From the NCBI RefSeq assembly GCF_020404745.1, contig NZ_JAIZAP010000018.1, positions 1-64,000 on the forward strand: a stretch of DNA of 64,000 bases, given 5' to 3'. The DNA comes from Aquibacillus saliphilus (GTDB taxonomy: Bacteria; Bacillota; Bacilli; Bacillales; Amphibacillaceae). Of this stretch, positions 25,822 through 33,798 are shown one piece after another. Below the pieces are notes generated by a model. It did no database searches. It was not told the DNA's origin and saw only the letters and a program-made list of their open reading frames with translations. Numbering within the stretch: position 1 is the first letter of the stretch; every line of letters starts with the position of its first letter. The translations under genes and the position numbers were made by a program.

Positions 25822-27354
25822 ATGACATCAATGATTAATATTGATAAGAATAATTGCGGCCAAACAATTAGTAAACATATATATGGACATTTTGCTGAAC
25901 ATTTAGGTCGGTGTATCTATGAAGGAATTTGGGTAGGAGAAGATTCTCCGATTCCGAATACACGTGGAATTAGAAATGATGTTGTGGCAGCATTGAAAAA
26001 GATTAATATTCCAAATTTAAGGTGGCCTGGTGGATGCTTTGCAGATGAGTACCATTGGAAGGACGGAATTGGACCACGTGAAGACCGACCGACTATCGTA
26101 AACACAAACTGGGGTAAAGTGACAGAAAATAATCATTTTGGTACCCATGAGTTTATGGATTTATGTGAACAACTAGATACCGAACCATATATATGTGGTA
26201 ATGTCGGCAGTGGAACGGTACAGGAGATGCAAGAATGGGTCGAATACCTAACATTTGACGGGGAGTCACCGATGGCCAAATTGAGAAAGAAAAACGGCCG
26301 AGACAAGCCGTGGAAACTAAAATATTTTGGGATTGGTAATGAAAATTGGGGCTGCGGTGGAAAAATGCGTGTAGAGTATTATGCTGATAAATACCGTAAT
26401 TACCAAACATATGTCAAGAATTTATCAGGAAACGAAATCTATAAAATTGGTTGTGGACCTCAAGAAGCTGATTACCACTGGACAGAAGTGATGATGAGAG
26501 AAGGAATGGGAAGTAATGAACCTGTTCCAGACGAAATTATTGAAAATATTTGGGATTATCATCGACCTGAAATGAATGGCTTAAGTCTACATTACTACAC
26601 ACGTAATCGAGCAAATTACACACTAGCTACTGAATTTGATGAAGAATTATGGTTTGATTATATCAAAAGAACAATGAAAATTGAGGAAATTATTGTTAAC
26701 CATTCGGCTATTATGGATAAATACGATCCAGACAAAGAAGTGGGGATTATTATTGATGAGTGGGGCACTTGGTTTAAAGTTGAACCGGGCACAAATCCTG
26801 GTTTTTTATATCAGCAAAATACATTGAGGGATGCGATTATTGCTGGAATTAACTTAAATATTTTTAATAACCACTCTGATCGTGTTCATATGGCAAATAT
26901 TGCTCAAGTGGTCAATGTATTACAGTCGATGATTCTGACAGAAGCGGAAAAGATGATTGTTACACCTTCCTATCATGTTTTTGAAATGTATAAAGTACAT
27001 CAGGATCAAACATTACTTCCTATTAACATTGGTAGTCCTTTTTACAGCTATGGTGAAGAACGTTTACCTATGCTTAATGGATCAGCATCAAAGGATGAGT
27101 CTGGCAAAATAAATGTGTCTATTTGTAATATAGATCCTAACAAAGATGAAGAAGTTCAATTAGACATAGAAGGTGTCAAAAGTAGCTCGACGGTGACAGG
27201 ACGCGTGCTAACTTCTGATAAGATGAACGCACATAATACTTTTGAACAACCAGAGAATATTAAACCGACTGAATTTAAGAATTTCAAAGTCGAGGAGAAT
27301 AAAATTAGATTCACGATCCCGGCAAAGTCAGTGCTTGTGTTAGAAATCAACTAA
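25822..27354 (+). CDS. abfA: Alpha-L-arabinofuranosidase, GH51 (copy 2, AbfA-like)
   Basis: 510 aa intracellular GH51 enzyme close in length and motifs to B. subtilis Abf[39 protein letters not shown], acid/base Glu in [12 protein letters not shown] (~residue 175) and nucleophile Glu in [10 protein letters not shown] (~313) are all intact. The C-terminal beta-sandwich ends in KSVLVLEIN. It follows copy 1 by 29 bp with AGGAGTG before the ATG, so the two are co-transcribed. Differences between the copies outside the catalytic motifs suggest different linkages or substrates. Confidence 0.94.
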   Translation: MTSMINIDKNNCGQTISKHIYGHFAEHLGRCIYEGIWVGEDSPIPNTRGIRNDVVAALKKINIPNLRWPGGCFADEYHWKDGIGPREDRPTIVNTNWGKVTENNHFGTHEFMDLCEQLDTEPYICGNVGSGTVQEMQEWVEYLTFDGESPMAKLRKKNGRDKPWKLKYFGIGNENWGCGGKMRVEYYADKYRNYQTYVKNLSGNEIYKIGCGPQEADYHWTEVMMREGMGSNEPVPDEIIENIWDYHRPEMNGLSLHYYTRNRANYTLATEFDEELWFDYIKRTMKIEEIIVNHSAIMDKYDPDKEVGIIIDEWGTWFKVEPGTNPGFLYQQNTLRDAIIAGINLNIFNNHSDRVHMANIAQVVNVLQSMILTEAEKMIVTPSYHVFEMYKVHQDQTLLPINIGSPFYSYGEERLPMLNGSASKDESGKINVSICNIDPNKDEEVQLDIEGVKSSSTVTGRVLTSDKMNAHNTFEQPENIKPTEFKNFKVEENKIRFTIPAKSVLVLEIN

Positions 27355-27382
27355 ATTTAATGTTAAGTGAAAAAGAGGTTGC

Positions 27383-27420
27383 AATAGGGTCAAATTCCAC
27401 AAAGGAAATTTGACCCTATT
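27383..27420. terminator. Bidirectional terminator between abfA and the hydroxyacid dehydrogenase
   Basis: Perfect 14-bp stem AATAGGGTCAAATT / AATTTGACCCTATT with a 10-nt loop, between convergent genes. Confidence 0.8.
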
Positions 27421-27422
27421 TG

Positions 27423-28385
27423 TTAGTAACCTTTTGAAAAATCAACTAAGTTAATGGACGGTTTTTCCCCGTTTGTGTAGCTTAACAGATTAGGGATAAG
27501 TATATCACTTACGACACGCTTGTCATAATGCTCATTCGAACCTGCAGAATGTGGCGTGATAATCACATTTTCAAAATCCCATAACGGACTTTCCCTCTCC
27601 AATGGCTCGGTTTCAAATACATCTAGTCCAGCACCGGCAATATTATTATTATCAAGAGCATCAATTAGGGCTTTTTCATCAACTATTTCACCACGTGCAA
27701 TATTAATAAAAAAGCTTGATTGTTTCATTAAATTAAACTGTTCTTCGCCAAAAAGATGATAAGTGTCTTTAGTAAGTGGTAAAGTTACGGCGACATAATC
27801 ACAGGCTGGTAGAATTTCGTTTAAATAGTCCGTTGTGACCATTCGATCTACATTTTGTTCCGGTTTTCCAGAATGTCTAACGCCGATTACTTTCATGCCA
27901 AAGGCTTTAGCAATCTTAGCAGTTTCTTTTCCAATAGCACCGATACCTAGAATGCCAATCGTTTTTTCGTGCATTTCGAGATTTAAGCCAGCGTGATTCC
28001 ATTGCTTTAGCTTTTGATTCTGGACATATGTATGAATTTTTCTTGTTAACGCTAACATAAGACCGAAGATTGTTTCAGATATCGGAAATGCATGTACACC
28101 ATTGGCACTAGTTAAATGAATATTTTTTTCAGCTATTGCATCTAAAGGATAACTATCCACACCTGCGCTCCAACTTTGGATCCATTGTAAATTTGATTCT
28201 GATGCTAAGCAGGGACTTTCCATTTCTTTTTTCCAACCAGCAATCACTTCTGCATCATGTACATGGTTTTCCCAAGATTTTTTTTCTTTACCCGCAATGA
28301 TTTCCCAATCAGGAATAGCCTCTTTGATTAATCTAAGGAGATCTTGATTAAGATTCTCGGCAATAACTATTTTCCTTTTAGTCAT
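27423..28385 (-). CDS. D-isomer-specific 2-hydroxyacid dehydrogenase
   Basis: NAD-dependent reduction of 2-keto acids or oxidation of D-2-hydroxyacids. 320 aa with Rossmann motif GILGIGAIGKETA (~residues 145-157), substrate Arg in NIARGEIVDEKAL, Glu in LDVFETEPLERESPLWD and His in ITPHSAGSN. The first ~100 residues are the flanking substrate domain. It is of the phosphoglycerate-dehydrogenase-like group (B. subtilis YoaD/YvcT relatives); the substrate is not evident. AGAGGTG before the ATG. Convergent with abfA. Confidence 0.9.
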   Translation of the reverse strand: MTKRKIVIAENLNQDLLRLIKEAIPDWEIIAGKEKKSWENHVHDAEVIAGWKKEMESPCLASESNLQWIQSWSAGVDSYPLDAIAEKNIHLTSANGVHAFPISETIFGLMLALTRKIHTYVQNQKLKQWNHAGLNLEMHEKTIGILGIGAIGKETAKIAKAFGMKVIGVRHSGKPEQNVDRMVTTDYLNEILPACDYVAVTLPLTKDTYHLFGEEQFNLMKQSSFFINIARGEIVDEKALIDALDNNNIAGAGLDVFETEPLERESPLWDFENVIITPHSAGSNEHYDKRVVSDILIPNLLSYTNGEKPSINLVDFSKGY

Positions 28386-28491
28386 ACATACACCTCTTTT
28401 TAACTTTATTTATCCTATTTTACCATGAGTGACCAATCTATGCTCACCCATCGAGATGGTATGTAAGTACCAAAGTCACTTGTGCTCTTAA

Positions 28492-28761
28492 GGTATTCAT
28501 TTAAGAATTTCAGCAAGCCTGACTTCAATAACTGATGTGATCATTAAATGCCCCTTAAGTCGAGAAGAGGATGCAGCATATATTATTGGTTGTTATGATG
28601 TGGCGGTTGCAGTTTTTAATATTTCCACGGTGAAGTTGCAGGATTAATCACAGTAGCAGTTATATTATCTAAGTTTAGAAAAGGAAATAATAAATTGGCT
28701 ATTCGATGAGTACGTAGCGGAGGCAGATTTATCTATATTAAAATTAGTTAAATCTGTTTGA
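28492..28761 (+). pseudogene. Decayed, frameshifted reading frame of unknown family
   Basis: No intact frame, but three overlapping pieces read like one protein: frame 1 gives ITDVIIKCPLSREEDAAYII and then GCYDVAVAVFNIS, the next frame continues HGEVAGLITVAVILSKFRKG, and a third frame gives IINWLFDEYVAEADLSILKL before TGA at 28759. There is no start codon or ribosome site. This suggests a gene broken by at least two frameshifts; I do not recognise the family. It could also be chance coding potential. Confidence 0.35.
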
Positions 28762-28784
28762 TATATAATCCTGATTGAATAAAT

Positions 28785-29036
28785 CTAAAGGTCATCTCCA
28801 CCATCACCATCAGAGTCACCGCCTCCGCTATTGCCACCAGGTCCATCAAAAAAATCATTTATGGTGTCAATTACCCCCTTATCATCGTCTTTTGAATTAA
28901 CAACTTGTTCATTCGTTTTATAATCTAAAAATTTATTAAAGGCAATTGTTTGAACAATCGTGTCTTGACTTCTCCGAAAGAATAAAAAGATTATCGCTAT
29001 AATCGCGAGCAATCCAAGTAGTATTAATAGTAGCAT
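28785..29036 (-). CDS. Small membrane-anchored protein with Gly/Asp-rich acidic tail
   Basis: 83 aa: one N-terminal membrane segment (MLLLILLGLLAIIAIIFLFF), a basic RR stop, a ~45-residue soluble part and a tail of Gly, Ser and Asp (from PGGNSGGGDSDGDGG to the end). The ribosome site AAGGAGGGG lies just before the ATG at 29036; a longer frame to 29111 would overlap the upstream gene and has no such site. It begins 28 bp after the zinc-ribbon gene, so the two form an operon. Function unknown. The tail could bind cations or sit in the wall, but that is speculation. Confidence 0.75.
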   Translation of the reverse strand: MLLLILLGLLAIIAIIFLFFRRSQDTIVQTIAFNKFLDYKTNEQVVNSKDDDKGVIDTINDFFDGPGGNSGGGDSDGDGGDDL

Positions 29037-29064
29037 TATCGTCCCCTCCTTTACTTGATGAAAA

Positions 29065-29394
29065 TTAAAATATTCCATTTGGACTTCCGAGCAGGAAACC
29101 TTTTGATTCACACTTCTTGCTTTTACAAGTACCGCAACTCGAACAAATTACCCAGCCGCAAATGGCACACGTTTGATCAATAGAACTATCTATTTCTGAT
29201 TTACAGTTTCCGCATCGGTAAACGTAGGCACTTAAATATCGTTGATTAATTAAATGTATAACAAGATCATCAACTTGTTTTTTTCTCATAACCGCATAGT
29301 AGGAGTGATCAGGTTCTTTACTCTCACCAATGATAATACAAATATCCTTATGCAAGCTTGACCATGCAGCTTGGCCACTAGCAAAAGAGATCAT
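29065..29394 (-). CDS. Cys-rich zinc-ribbon protein, function unknown
   Basis: 109 aa. The N-terminal ~65 residues have no motif I recognise. The C-terminal ~45 residues hold four CxxC pairs or near-pairs (CGNC, CAIC, CSSC, then CKSKKC), the pattern of one or two zinc ribbons. GGAGGTGAG lies 3 nt before the ATG. It is followed by the acidic-tail membrane protein gene on the same strand, and I know of no named pathway with this pair. The soluble part might bind RNA, DNA or a protein partner. Confidence 0.75.
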   Translation of the reverse strand: MISFASGQAAWSSLHKDICIIIGESKEPDHSYYAVMRKKQVDDLVIHLINQRYLSAYVYRCGNCKSEIDSSIDQTCAICGWVICSSCGTCKSKKCESKGFLLGSPNGIF

Positions 29395-29611
29395 TTTCTC
29401 ACCTCCATCATTAGTAAATTTTATGAGATGAACGTTAGATTATACCTGACGTTTAAACTATTAATAAGAACCTCATTCTAATTATGTCAATTAAAAGAGT
29501 TTTTTCTCTAACGCAGTTTAATGTTTATTCATTCAATGGTATATTGCATATAAGTGTCATCATGAGTTAGCCTTTCATTCTTAGAATTTTAAGAATGAAA
29601 AGGAGTTAATC

Positions 29612-30175
29612 ATGAGAAGAAAGAAGTGGGCTGAGGAAGAAGTTCAATATATTAGAGAGAATCTTGGTTTAGTTAAAATTTCAACAATGGCTAATAAACT
29701 AGAGCGAACAGAAATGGCCGTTGTACTGAAATTGAAGCGTTTAGGATTAGCAAATACAAAATCATTTTCTGGAGATCTTACCATGCACCAGCTTAGTAAT
29801 CTATTACAAGTAGATGCTAAAACGGTTAAATTGTGGATAGAAAATCATGGACTGCCTTGTAAAAGAAGGATAACAAGATCAACTAGGAAATTTTATTTTG
29901 TTAGTCAGCAACAATTTTGGGTTTGGGCATTTGCTAATAAAGATAAGGTTGATTTCTCGAAAATTGAACAAAAAACTATTGTTCCTGAACCAAATTGGGT
30001 AGAAAAAGAAAGATTGATCAAAAAGAAGAATAATTACAAGTCCTGGACGACGGACGAAGTCAAACTCATGTTACATTTACTGTCTACTGGTACTAACTTT
30101 GAGTATATAGGAAAGAAGTTAGAGCGAACTACTACTAGTGTTAGACGGAAGTATAATCGAATTAGATATGAATAA
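29612..30175 (+). CDS. DNA-binding protein with two SANT/Myb-like ends around a helix-turn-helix
   Basis: 187 aa. Residues ~1-48 (KKWAEEEVQYIRENLG ... MAVVLKLKRLG) and ~142-187 (SWTTDEVKLMLHLLSTGTNF ... TSVRRKYNRIRYE) are similar SANT/Myb-type three-helix units containing a shared K-LERT segment. The middle (~57-110) looks like a MerR/excisionase-type HTH (MHQLSNLLQVDAKTVKLWIENHGLP). The ends look like an internal duplication. Likely a transcription factor; no target known. AAAAGGAG before the ATG. Its stop is only ~4 bp before the first c-di-GMP riboswitch, which belongs to the next unit. Confidence 0.72.
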   Translation: MRRKKWAEEEVQYIRENLGLVKISTMANKLERTEMAVVLKLKRLGLANTKSFSGDLTMHQLSNLLQVDAKTVKLWIENHGLPCKRRITRSTRKFYFVSQQQFWVWAFANKDKVDFSKIEQKTIVPEPNWVEKERLIKKKNNYKSWTTDEVKLMLHLLSTGTNFEYIGKKLERTTTSVRRKYNRIRYE

Positions 30176-30178
30176 TTC

Positions 30179-30322
30179 CCATACCTATACAAGGGCAAAA
30201 TTGTTGAAAAACAATGACGCAAAGCCAAGGGCCTACGGAAATCTATGGTAGCCGGTTACTATAGAATGGAAGGTTATAACCAGTTGATGACATCTTTTAG
30301 GCGCTCTTCGGAGTGTCTTTTT
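30179..30322 (+). promoter_or_regulatory. c-di-GMP-I (GEMM) riboswitch 1 with terminator
   Basis: The aptamer (30179-30270) has GGGCAAA, a GAAA tetraloop on a TTGTT/AACAA stem, the invariant GACGCAAAGCC, GGCCTA, ATGGTAGCC and GGTTAC, closed by a P1 pairing of CCATACCTATA with TATAGAATGG. After it lies a hairpin GGCGCTC-TTCG-GAGTGTC and six T (30300-30322), the expected transcription-termination platform. Not preceded by an obvious promoter of its own, so it may be read from the upstream gene or from a weak start nearby. Confidence 0.9.
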
Positions 30323-30420
30323 TGGTACATTATTCATAAGTTTAGCGTCATTGATGTATTTTATTGGTAAATAAATGAGCGAAAAAGACTATTATCAACC
30401 TCCTTATTATCTAGGATAAT

Positions 30421-30574
30421 AGAATGTATAATATACTACTTCATAAATTGTACGAAATGGCAAAATCGCTGAAAAGTGGTGACGCAAAGCTATAGGAGCT
30501 AACGTCTTGAATGACTATGCTAGCCAGTTCCCGAATACGGACTCCGTCGGTTTATGGATTTGAAGGAGATTAAT
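30421..30574 (+). promoter_or_regulatory. c-di-GMP-I (GEMM) riboswitch 2, probably translational
   Basis: Second aptamer ~30443-30540: GGCAAA, a GAAA tetraloop (CGCT-GAAA-AGTGG), GACGCAAAGC, GCTAAC and ATGCTAGCC. No T-run follows. Instead, GGACTCC (30539-30545) can pair either with CGGA just 5' of it (hairpin ACGGA/TCCGT) or through CTCC with the GGAG of the ribosome site at ~30565, which suggests control of translation of the 54-aa gene. A TATAAT at ~30427 with a weak -35 may be its promoter. The switching scheme is inference. Confidence 0.82.
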
Positions 30575-30739
30575 ATGAAGAAATTATATTTTCGTATGAA
30601 ATACAACTGGCACATCGTAAAATTCCAGAAGTTGAAAATGACATTGGAAGAAGATAGTAATCAACCGTCCAAATCCAACCTTAAAAACCAGATTAATTAC
30701 CATGAAAAATCAGCCTTACAATGTATGTTTAAATTCTAA
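30575..30739 (+). CDS. Small basic protein controlled by tandem c-di-GMP riboswitches
   Basis: 54 aa, start ATG 30575 chosen because GAAGGAG lies 7 nt before it (an ATG at 30554 has no site). The N-terminal half is basic and aromatic (MKKLYFRMKYNWHIVKFQKL), with no signal peptide or clear membrane segment; the rest is polar (residues 30-54). It could be an amphipathic helix that lies on the membrane. I do not recognise a family. Its position directly behind a GEMM aptamer and in front of a terminator (30738-30762) makes it the sole output of the unit. Confidence 0.7.
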   Translation: MKKLYFRMKYNWHIVKFQKLKMTLEEDSNQPSKSNLKNQINYHEKSALQCMFKF

Positions 30740-30762
30740 GTGTCCAACAGGACGCTTTTTTT
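30738..30762 (+). terminator. Terminator of the riboswitch unit
   Basis: Stem AAGTGTCC/GGACGCTT with a 3-nt loop and seven T; overlaps the stop codon region of the 54-aa gene. Confidence 0.85.
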
Positions 30763-30774
30763 ATGGTCTAGGCA

Positions 30775-30840
30775 ATTAATTCCTAAGCTTTGCCACGTCC
30801 GGCTTCGGCGCCTACCCCACCCGCGTTTTCGTGTTTTCTG
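30775..30840. repeat. Fragment of the dispersed intergenic repeat
   Basis: CACGTCCGGCTTCGGCGCC and TACCCCACCCGCG recall the GCGCCTACCCG part of the full copies at 43617 and 51451 and the CACGTCTCGCTTCGGCG of the decayed copy near 38627. It lies in the spacer before the GNAT gene and has a higher GC content than its surroundings. Confidence 0.4.
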
Positions 30841-30911
30841 GCTATAATGAAAAACTAAAAATAACATGCTGATAGATTGAATGATAAAATCGATGGTAAA
30901 AGAGGAATTAT

Positions 30912-31334
30912 ATGAAAATTGATAAACAATGGGTTCAAGCAGATAGTGACTTTATAAAGAAAAAAGTTATTGAACATAATCTACAACAGTTGTCCAAAGA
31001 ATCTAAAACGCCATTTGAGAATACTAGTTTTGTCTTAAGAGACGATGAAGAAAACATAGTTGGTGGTGTTACAGCAACGATGTACTGGTTTCATATGCAC
31101 ATTGATTTCTTGTGGGTAAAAGAGGAACTCAGACACTACGGATACGGAAGCACGTTAATGAATGAAATAAAGGAACTGGCAATTGTTAAAGGTTGTCGTT
31201 TCATTATTTTGGATACATTTAGTTTCCAAGCGCCCGGTTTTTATAGAAAACTAGGATACGAGGTAATCGGGATTGTGGAGGACCATCCAAAGGGGCACAA
31301 TCAATATTATATGAAAAAAGACCTTATCATTTAA
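30912..31334 (+). CDS. GNAT family N-acetyltransferase
   Basis: 140 aa acetyl-CoA-dependent acyltransferase. The acetyl-CoA loop is RHYGYGSTLMNEIKELA (residues ~76-92, a Q/RxxGxG/A variant), preceded by strand 4 IDFLWVKEELR and followed by strand 5 CRFIILDTFSFQAPGFYRKLGYEVIG. Substrate not evident. AGAGGAATTAT before the ATG. It may be followed by the small membrane gene at 31386 in the same transcript (51-bp gap). Confidence 0.88.
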   Translation: MKIDKQWVQADSDFIKKKVIEHNLQQLSKESKTPFENTSFVLRDDEENIVGGVTATMYWFHMHIDFLWVKEELRHYGYGSTLMNEIKELAIVKGCRFIILDTFSFQAPGFYRKLGYEVIGIVEDHPKGHNQYYMKKDLII

Positions 31335-31385
31335 TTAAATAACTTACACGCAGAGGAAAGCCGTTTAAAAAGGAGGGATTTTAAC

Positions 31386-31652
31386 TTGAATTTCACTTTC
31401 GTATGGTTGTTGTTGATTATCATTTTGTTTTTCTCTTTATATTTTAATATGAAAAAAAGACAACAGTCAGCTGTTAGAGGGTTTAAAAGTGCTCTAACAT
31501 CCATTTGCTTTTATTTAATTGCTATTATTAATATCGTAGCTTACTTTTTTAATTTCTTGGGAATAATAAGCTGGTTTTTAACCGTTTGTTTGATACTACT
31601 AGGCGCTTATTTCACGAAGTATTTATCACCACAAAAGAGAGTGAATAATTAA
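31386..31652 (+). CDS. Small membrane protein, function unknown
   Basis: 88 aa with a TTG start placed by AAAAAGGAGGG 8 nt upstream. Membrane segments at ~5-20 (VWLLLIIILFFSLYF), ~37-55 and ~58-76, with basic MKKRQQSAVRGFK between the first two and a basic C-terminus. No family recognised. Same strand and 51 bp after the GNAT gene; convergent with the 73-aa membrane gene. Confidence 0.65.
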   Translation: MNFTFVWLLLIIILFFSLYFNMKKRQQSAVRGFKSALTSICFYLIAIINIVAYFFNFLGIISWFLTVCLILLGAYFTKYLSPQKRVNN

Positions 31653-31671
31653 TTCAACTGGCATCATCCTT

Positions 31672-31893
31672 TTATATAGCAGCCCAAATCCATATAAATA
31701 CTGCTAATAAGCTATAGAAAATAATTAATTTGATTCCTTTTTTTGAAAGGAGTTGTACTAAAGCTAGATAAAAGAAAAAAACAGCTATAAAGTATAATGG
31801 ATCTATTGTTTTAGTAACTGCAGCCATAAAAAGCAATAGTAATGCTACGAATGTATGTAACCCTGATAGTTTCTTTTCTTGTTTTTTTTCCAT
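31672..31893 (-). CDS. Small hydrophobic membrane protein, function unknown
   Basis: 73 aa: basic start MEKKQEKK, then three hydrophobic segments (LHTFVALLLLFMAAV, LYFIAVFFFYLALVQLL, LIIFYSLLAVFIWIWAA). AGAGGTGAG lies before the ATG, which supports a real gene. The frame ends 19 bp from the convergent 88-aa gene. No known family. Confidence 0.62.
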   Translation of the reverse strand: MEKKQEKKLSGLHTFVALLLLFMAAVTKTIDPLYFIAVFFFYLALVQLLSKKGIKLIIFYSLLAVFIWIWAAI

Positions 31894-31984
31894 TTTTAAC
31901 TCACCTCTGAAGTAATTTCTATTCTATACTATCATAATTTATAGTACTTGGTGATGATAAAGCTATAGTATTATCCATTTTCAA

Positions 31985-32012
31985 AACAGAGGAAGGTTAA
32001 ACTTCCTCTGTT
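31985..32012. terminator. Terminator after the YjcZ gene (minus)
   Basis: Perfect 11-bp stem AACAGAGGAAG / CTTCCTCTGTT with 6-nt loop. On the minus strand it is followed by TTTTGAAAA and lies 31 nt past the YjcZ stop. Confidence 0.7.
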
Positions 32013-32042
32013 ATTTTACAAGAGGTGTGGTACAAATTTTTA

Positions 32043-32156
32043 TTAATAGAAAGATGCGCCAACTATAATCAACAAGATAAATAGGACGACAATCAAGGCA
32101 AAACCGCCTCCAGCGCCATATCCAGCACCAGCATCATAACCATCATAGTAACTCAC
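32043..32156 (-). CDS. YjcZ family sporulation micro-protein
   Basis: A 37-codon gene too short for most ORF callers: GTG start at 32156, stop at 32043-32045. The protein opens MSYYDGYDAGAGYGAGGG and continues FALIVVLFILLIIVGASFY, the hallmark glycine/tyrosine head and single membrane helix of YjcZ-type proteins made during sporulation in Bacillus. AAGGTGGTGA provides the ribosome site ~7 nt upstream. It supports a spore-forming host. The exact paralogue cannot be told. Confidence 0.88.
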   Translation of the reverse strand: MSYYDGYDAGAGYGAGGGFALIVVLFILLIIVGASFY

Positions 32157-32726
32157 TTGAAATCACCACCTTATTATCTTGATTACTATAAGTTATGACA
32201 TTTATGGTAATGGTTGAGGGCTAGAGACTATTTATAACTAAAACAGGCTTGATTTAACCGACTAGTAATAATTTATTCGAATACGAAAAGACATTTTTAA
32301 TGACTTATAAGAGTCAATTTCATAATTACAATTTATTTATATATATTAAAATAAGTGAATTTTTAAAAAAACATGTAAGAAACTCTTACAAAAATAATGA
32401 TGAACTTCCAATACTATGTTAAATTTAATTTGTAAAGATAGAGATCAATGTGTTAACGAGAAATTTCTTTACTCTCCGTTTATTTTGATAAGGTGTCTGC
32501 TACGTATTTGCTAGCATAAAAAAGCCAAAATATCCCCGTATTTTGGCTTTTTTATGCTTATTTATTGCTTAGGAAATTATAAATTGGTTTTGAGTGGATA
32601 ATTTTTGACAAGGTTAGGCTGCGTCCAAATCCAGCGTCATAATACTGATTTTTTGAAAGTTGTCATCCGCAAATAGTTGGGATGACCTTATGCAACAATT
32701 GCTGCATAAGGTAAATTCAAATAATA
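32157..32726. other. Spacer between yjcZ and the HAD phosphatase
   Basis: 570 bp without a supported gene. It holds a 19-bp perfect hairpin (32514-32557) and two shorter hairpins near the HAD stop: GTCATCC..GGGATGAC (32657-32681) and CCTTATGCA..TGCATAAGG (32687-32712). The AT-rich part at 32220-32500 shows nothing clear beyond the likely yjcZ promoter. Confidence 0.5.
32514..32557. terminator. Strong bidirectional terminator hairpin
   Basis: Perfect 19-bp stem GCATAAAAAAGCCAAAATA and its complement around a 6-nt loop TCCCCG; A and T runs on both sides. It may end the minus-strand HAD transcript or an unmarked plus-strand RNA. Confidence 0.75.
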
Positions 32727-33515
32727 TTACTTTACTAAGTTGAGAGCTTTTAACCCATTAAATATACCGGAGTCGGTAACACCAGTTGTTCTATGTTTTG
32801 CATATTGAAAGATATCAGGGTGTCCATTACCCATCGCGAATCCTTCTCCAACGTATCGCAACATTTCCTTATCATTCATTCCATCACCAAAGGCGATTGC
32901 GCTTTCCTTAGGAATTTCTAAGTGTTCTAAAATCGCTTTAACTGAATGACCTTTGTTAACATTTTCGCGTATTACATCGTAACTATGCGTTAATCCTGGA
33001 ACGTTTACTTGAGAAAAGTAAATATCATCACTTGTATAATAAAGAGATGGTTCACTTTCGTTTAAGTTTATTAATGTTATTCCTAGAATCTCATCAATCA
33101 CATCGTTAGAAAAGGGTTCATTTTTTTCTAGTTTGAATGAATCAATAAATTGTTTAACTACTGGTGCATCAATTGTTGTGAAAGTATTTTTACTTCTCGT
33201 ATAAAGAACTATTTCATGACCATGTTTTTTAGCAACCTCCAAATAAAATTTAATTGTATCGGGGCTCATTGGTTTGTCGAGAATATTTTTGTTTTTATAT
33301 GTTGCAAATGCTCCATTATATCCAATAAATGACCTGATATTAAGCTTGTTGGCAATACTTGAGACTTCATGAAGTGGTCGGCCAGTCGCGAGAACAACCT
33401 CAATACCTTGATTTGTAACTTGGTTGATTGCGTCTATCGTCGATTCTTGAATTGTGTGGTCAGGCTGTAGTATTGTTCCGTCAATGTCTAAAAATAAAAT
33501 TTTATATTTGCTCAT
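32727..33515 (-). CDS. HAD superfamily Cof-type phosphatase (paralogue 1)
   Basis: 262 aa HAD-IIB hydrolase that dephosphorylates small phospho-substrates (sugar phosphates or flavin-type). Motif I LFLDIDGTIL, motif II VVLATGRP, motif III Lys in NVNKGHSVKAIL and motif IV AFGDGMNDKEML; the cap domain fills ~85-190. Similar to B. subtilis YkrA. GAGGAG is spaced 6 nt from the ATG at 33515 (TTG at 33518 is less likely). A close paralogue lies at 40475-41263, and the two share the ending VTDSGIFNGLK.LVK pattern. Confidence 0.92.
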   Translation of the reverse strand: MSKYKILFLDIDGTILQPDHTIQESTIDAINQVTNQGIEVVLATGRPLHEVSSIANKLNIRSFIGYNGAFATYKNKNILDKPMSPDTIKFYLEVAKKHGHEIVLYTRSKNTFTTIDAPVVKQFIDSFKLEKNEPFSNDVIDEILGITLINLNESEPSLYYTSDDIYFSQVNVPGLTHSYDVIRENVNKGHSVKAILEHLEIPKESAIAFGDGMNDKEMLRYVGEGFAMGNGHPDIFQYAKHRTTGVTDSGIFNGLKALNLVK

Positions 33516-33798
33516 CAAATTCTCCTCAGGTAAGTTTAAATAATTTTATCATAAAAAGAGAGCGGATAAAATTATAAGAAGACTATTAACCATAGAAAAA
33601 ATAGTTGATAGAAAATTAGATTTTAACTATGACGACTACTAATTTGAAATGCTATTTTTTTGAAAGGAATACTTATAATTAATTCTGTGTTGTATAAACT
33701 AATAAAATGATTTATTGTATGTAAAGTACGTAATTTAAAGTTTTTAATACTTATTTACTATTGACCTATAATCAGTTTTAAGAAAGAAAGGGAAATAA

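Noticed and set aside
33519-33798. c-di-AMP (ydaO-type) riboswitch upstream of ktrC
   Set aside because: Leaders of ktr genes often carry one, but none of its conserved blocks is visible in these 280 bp.
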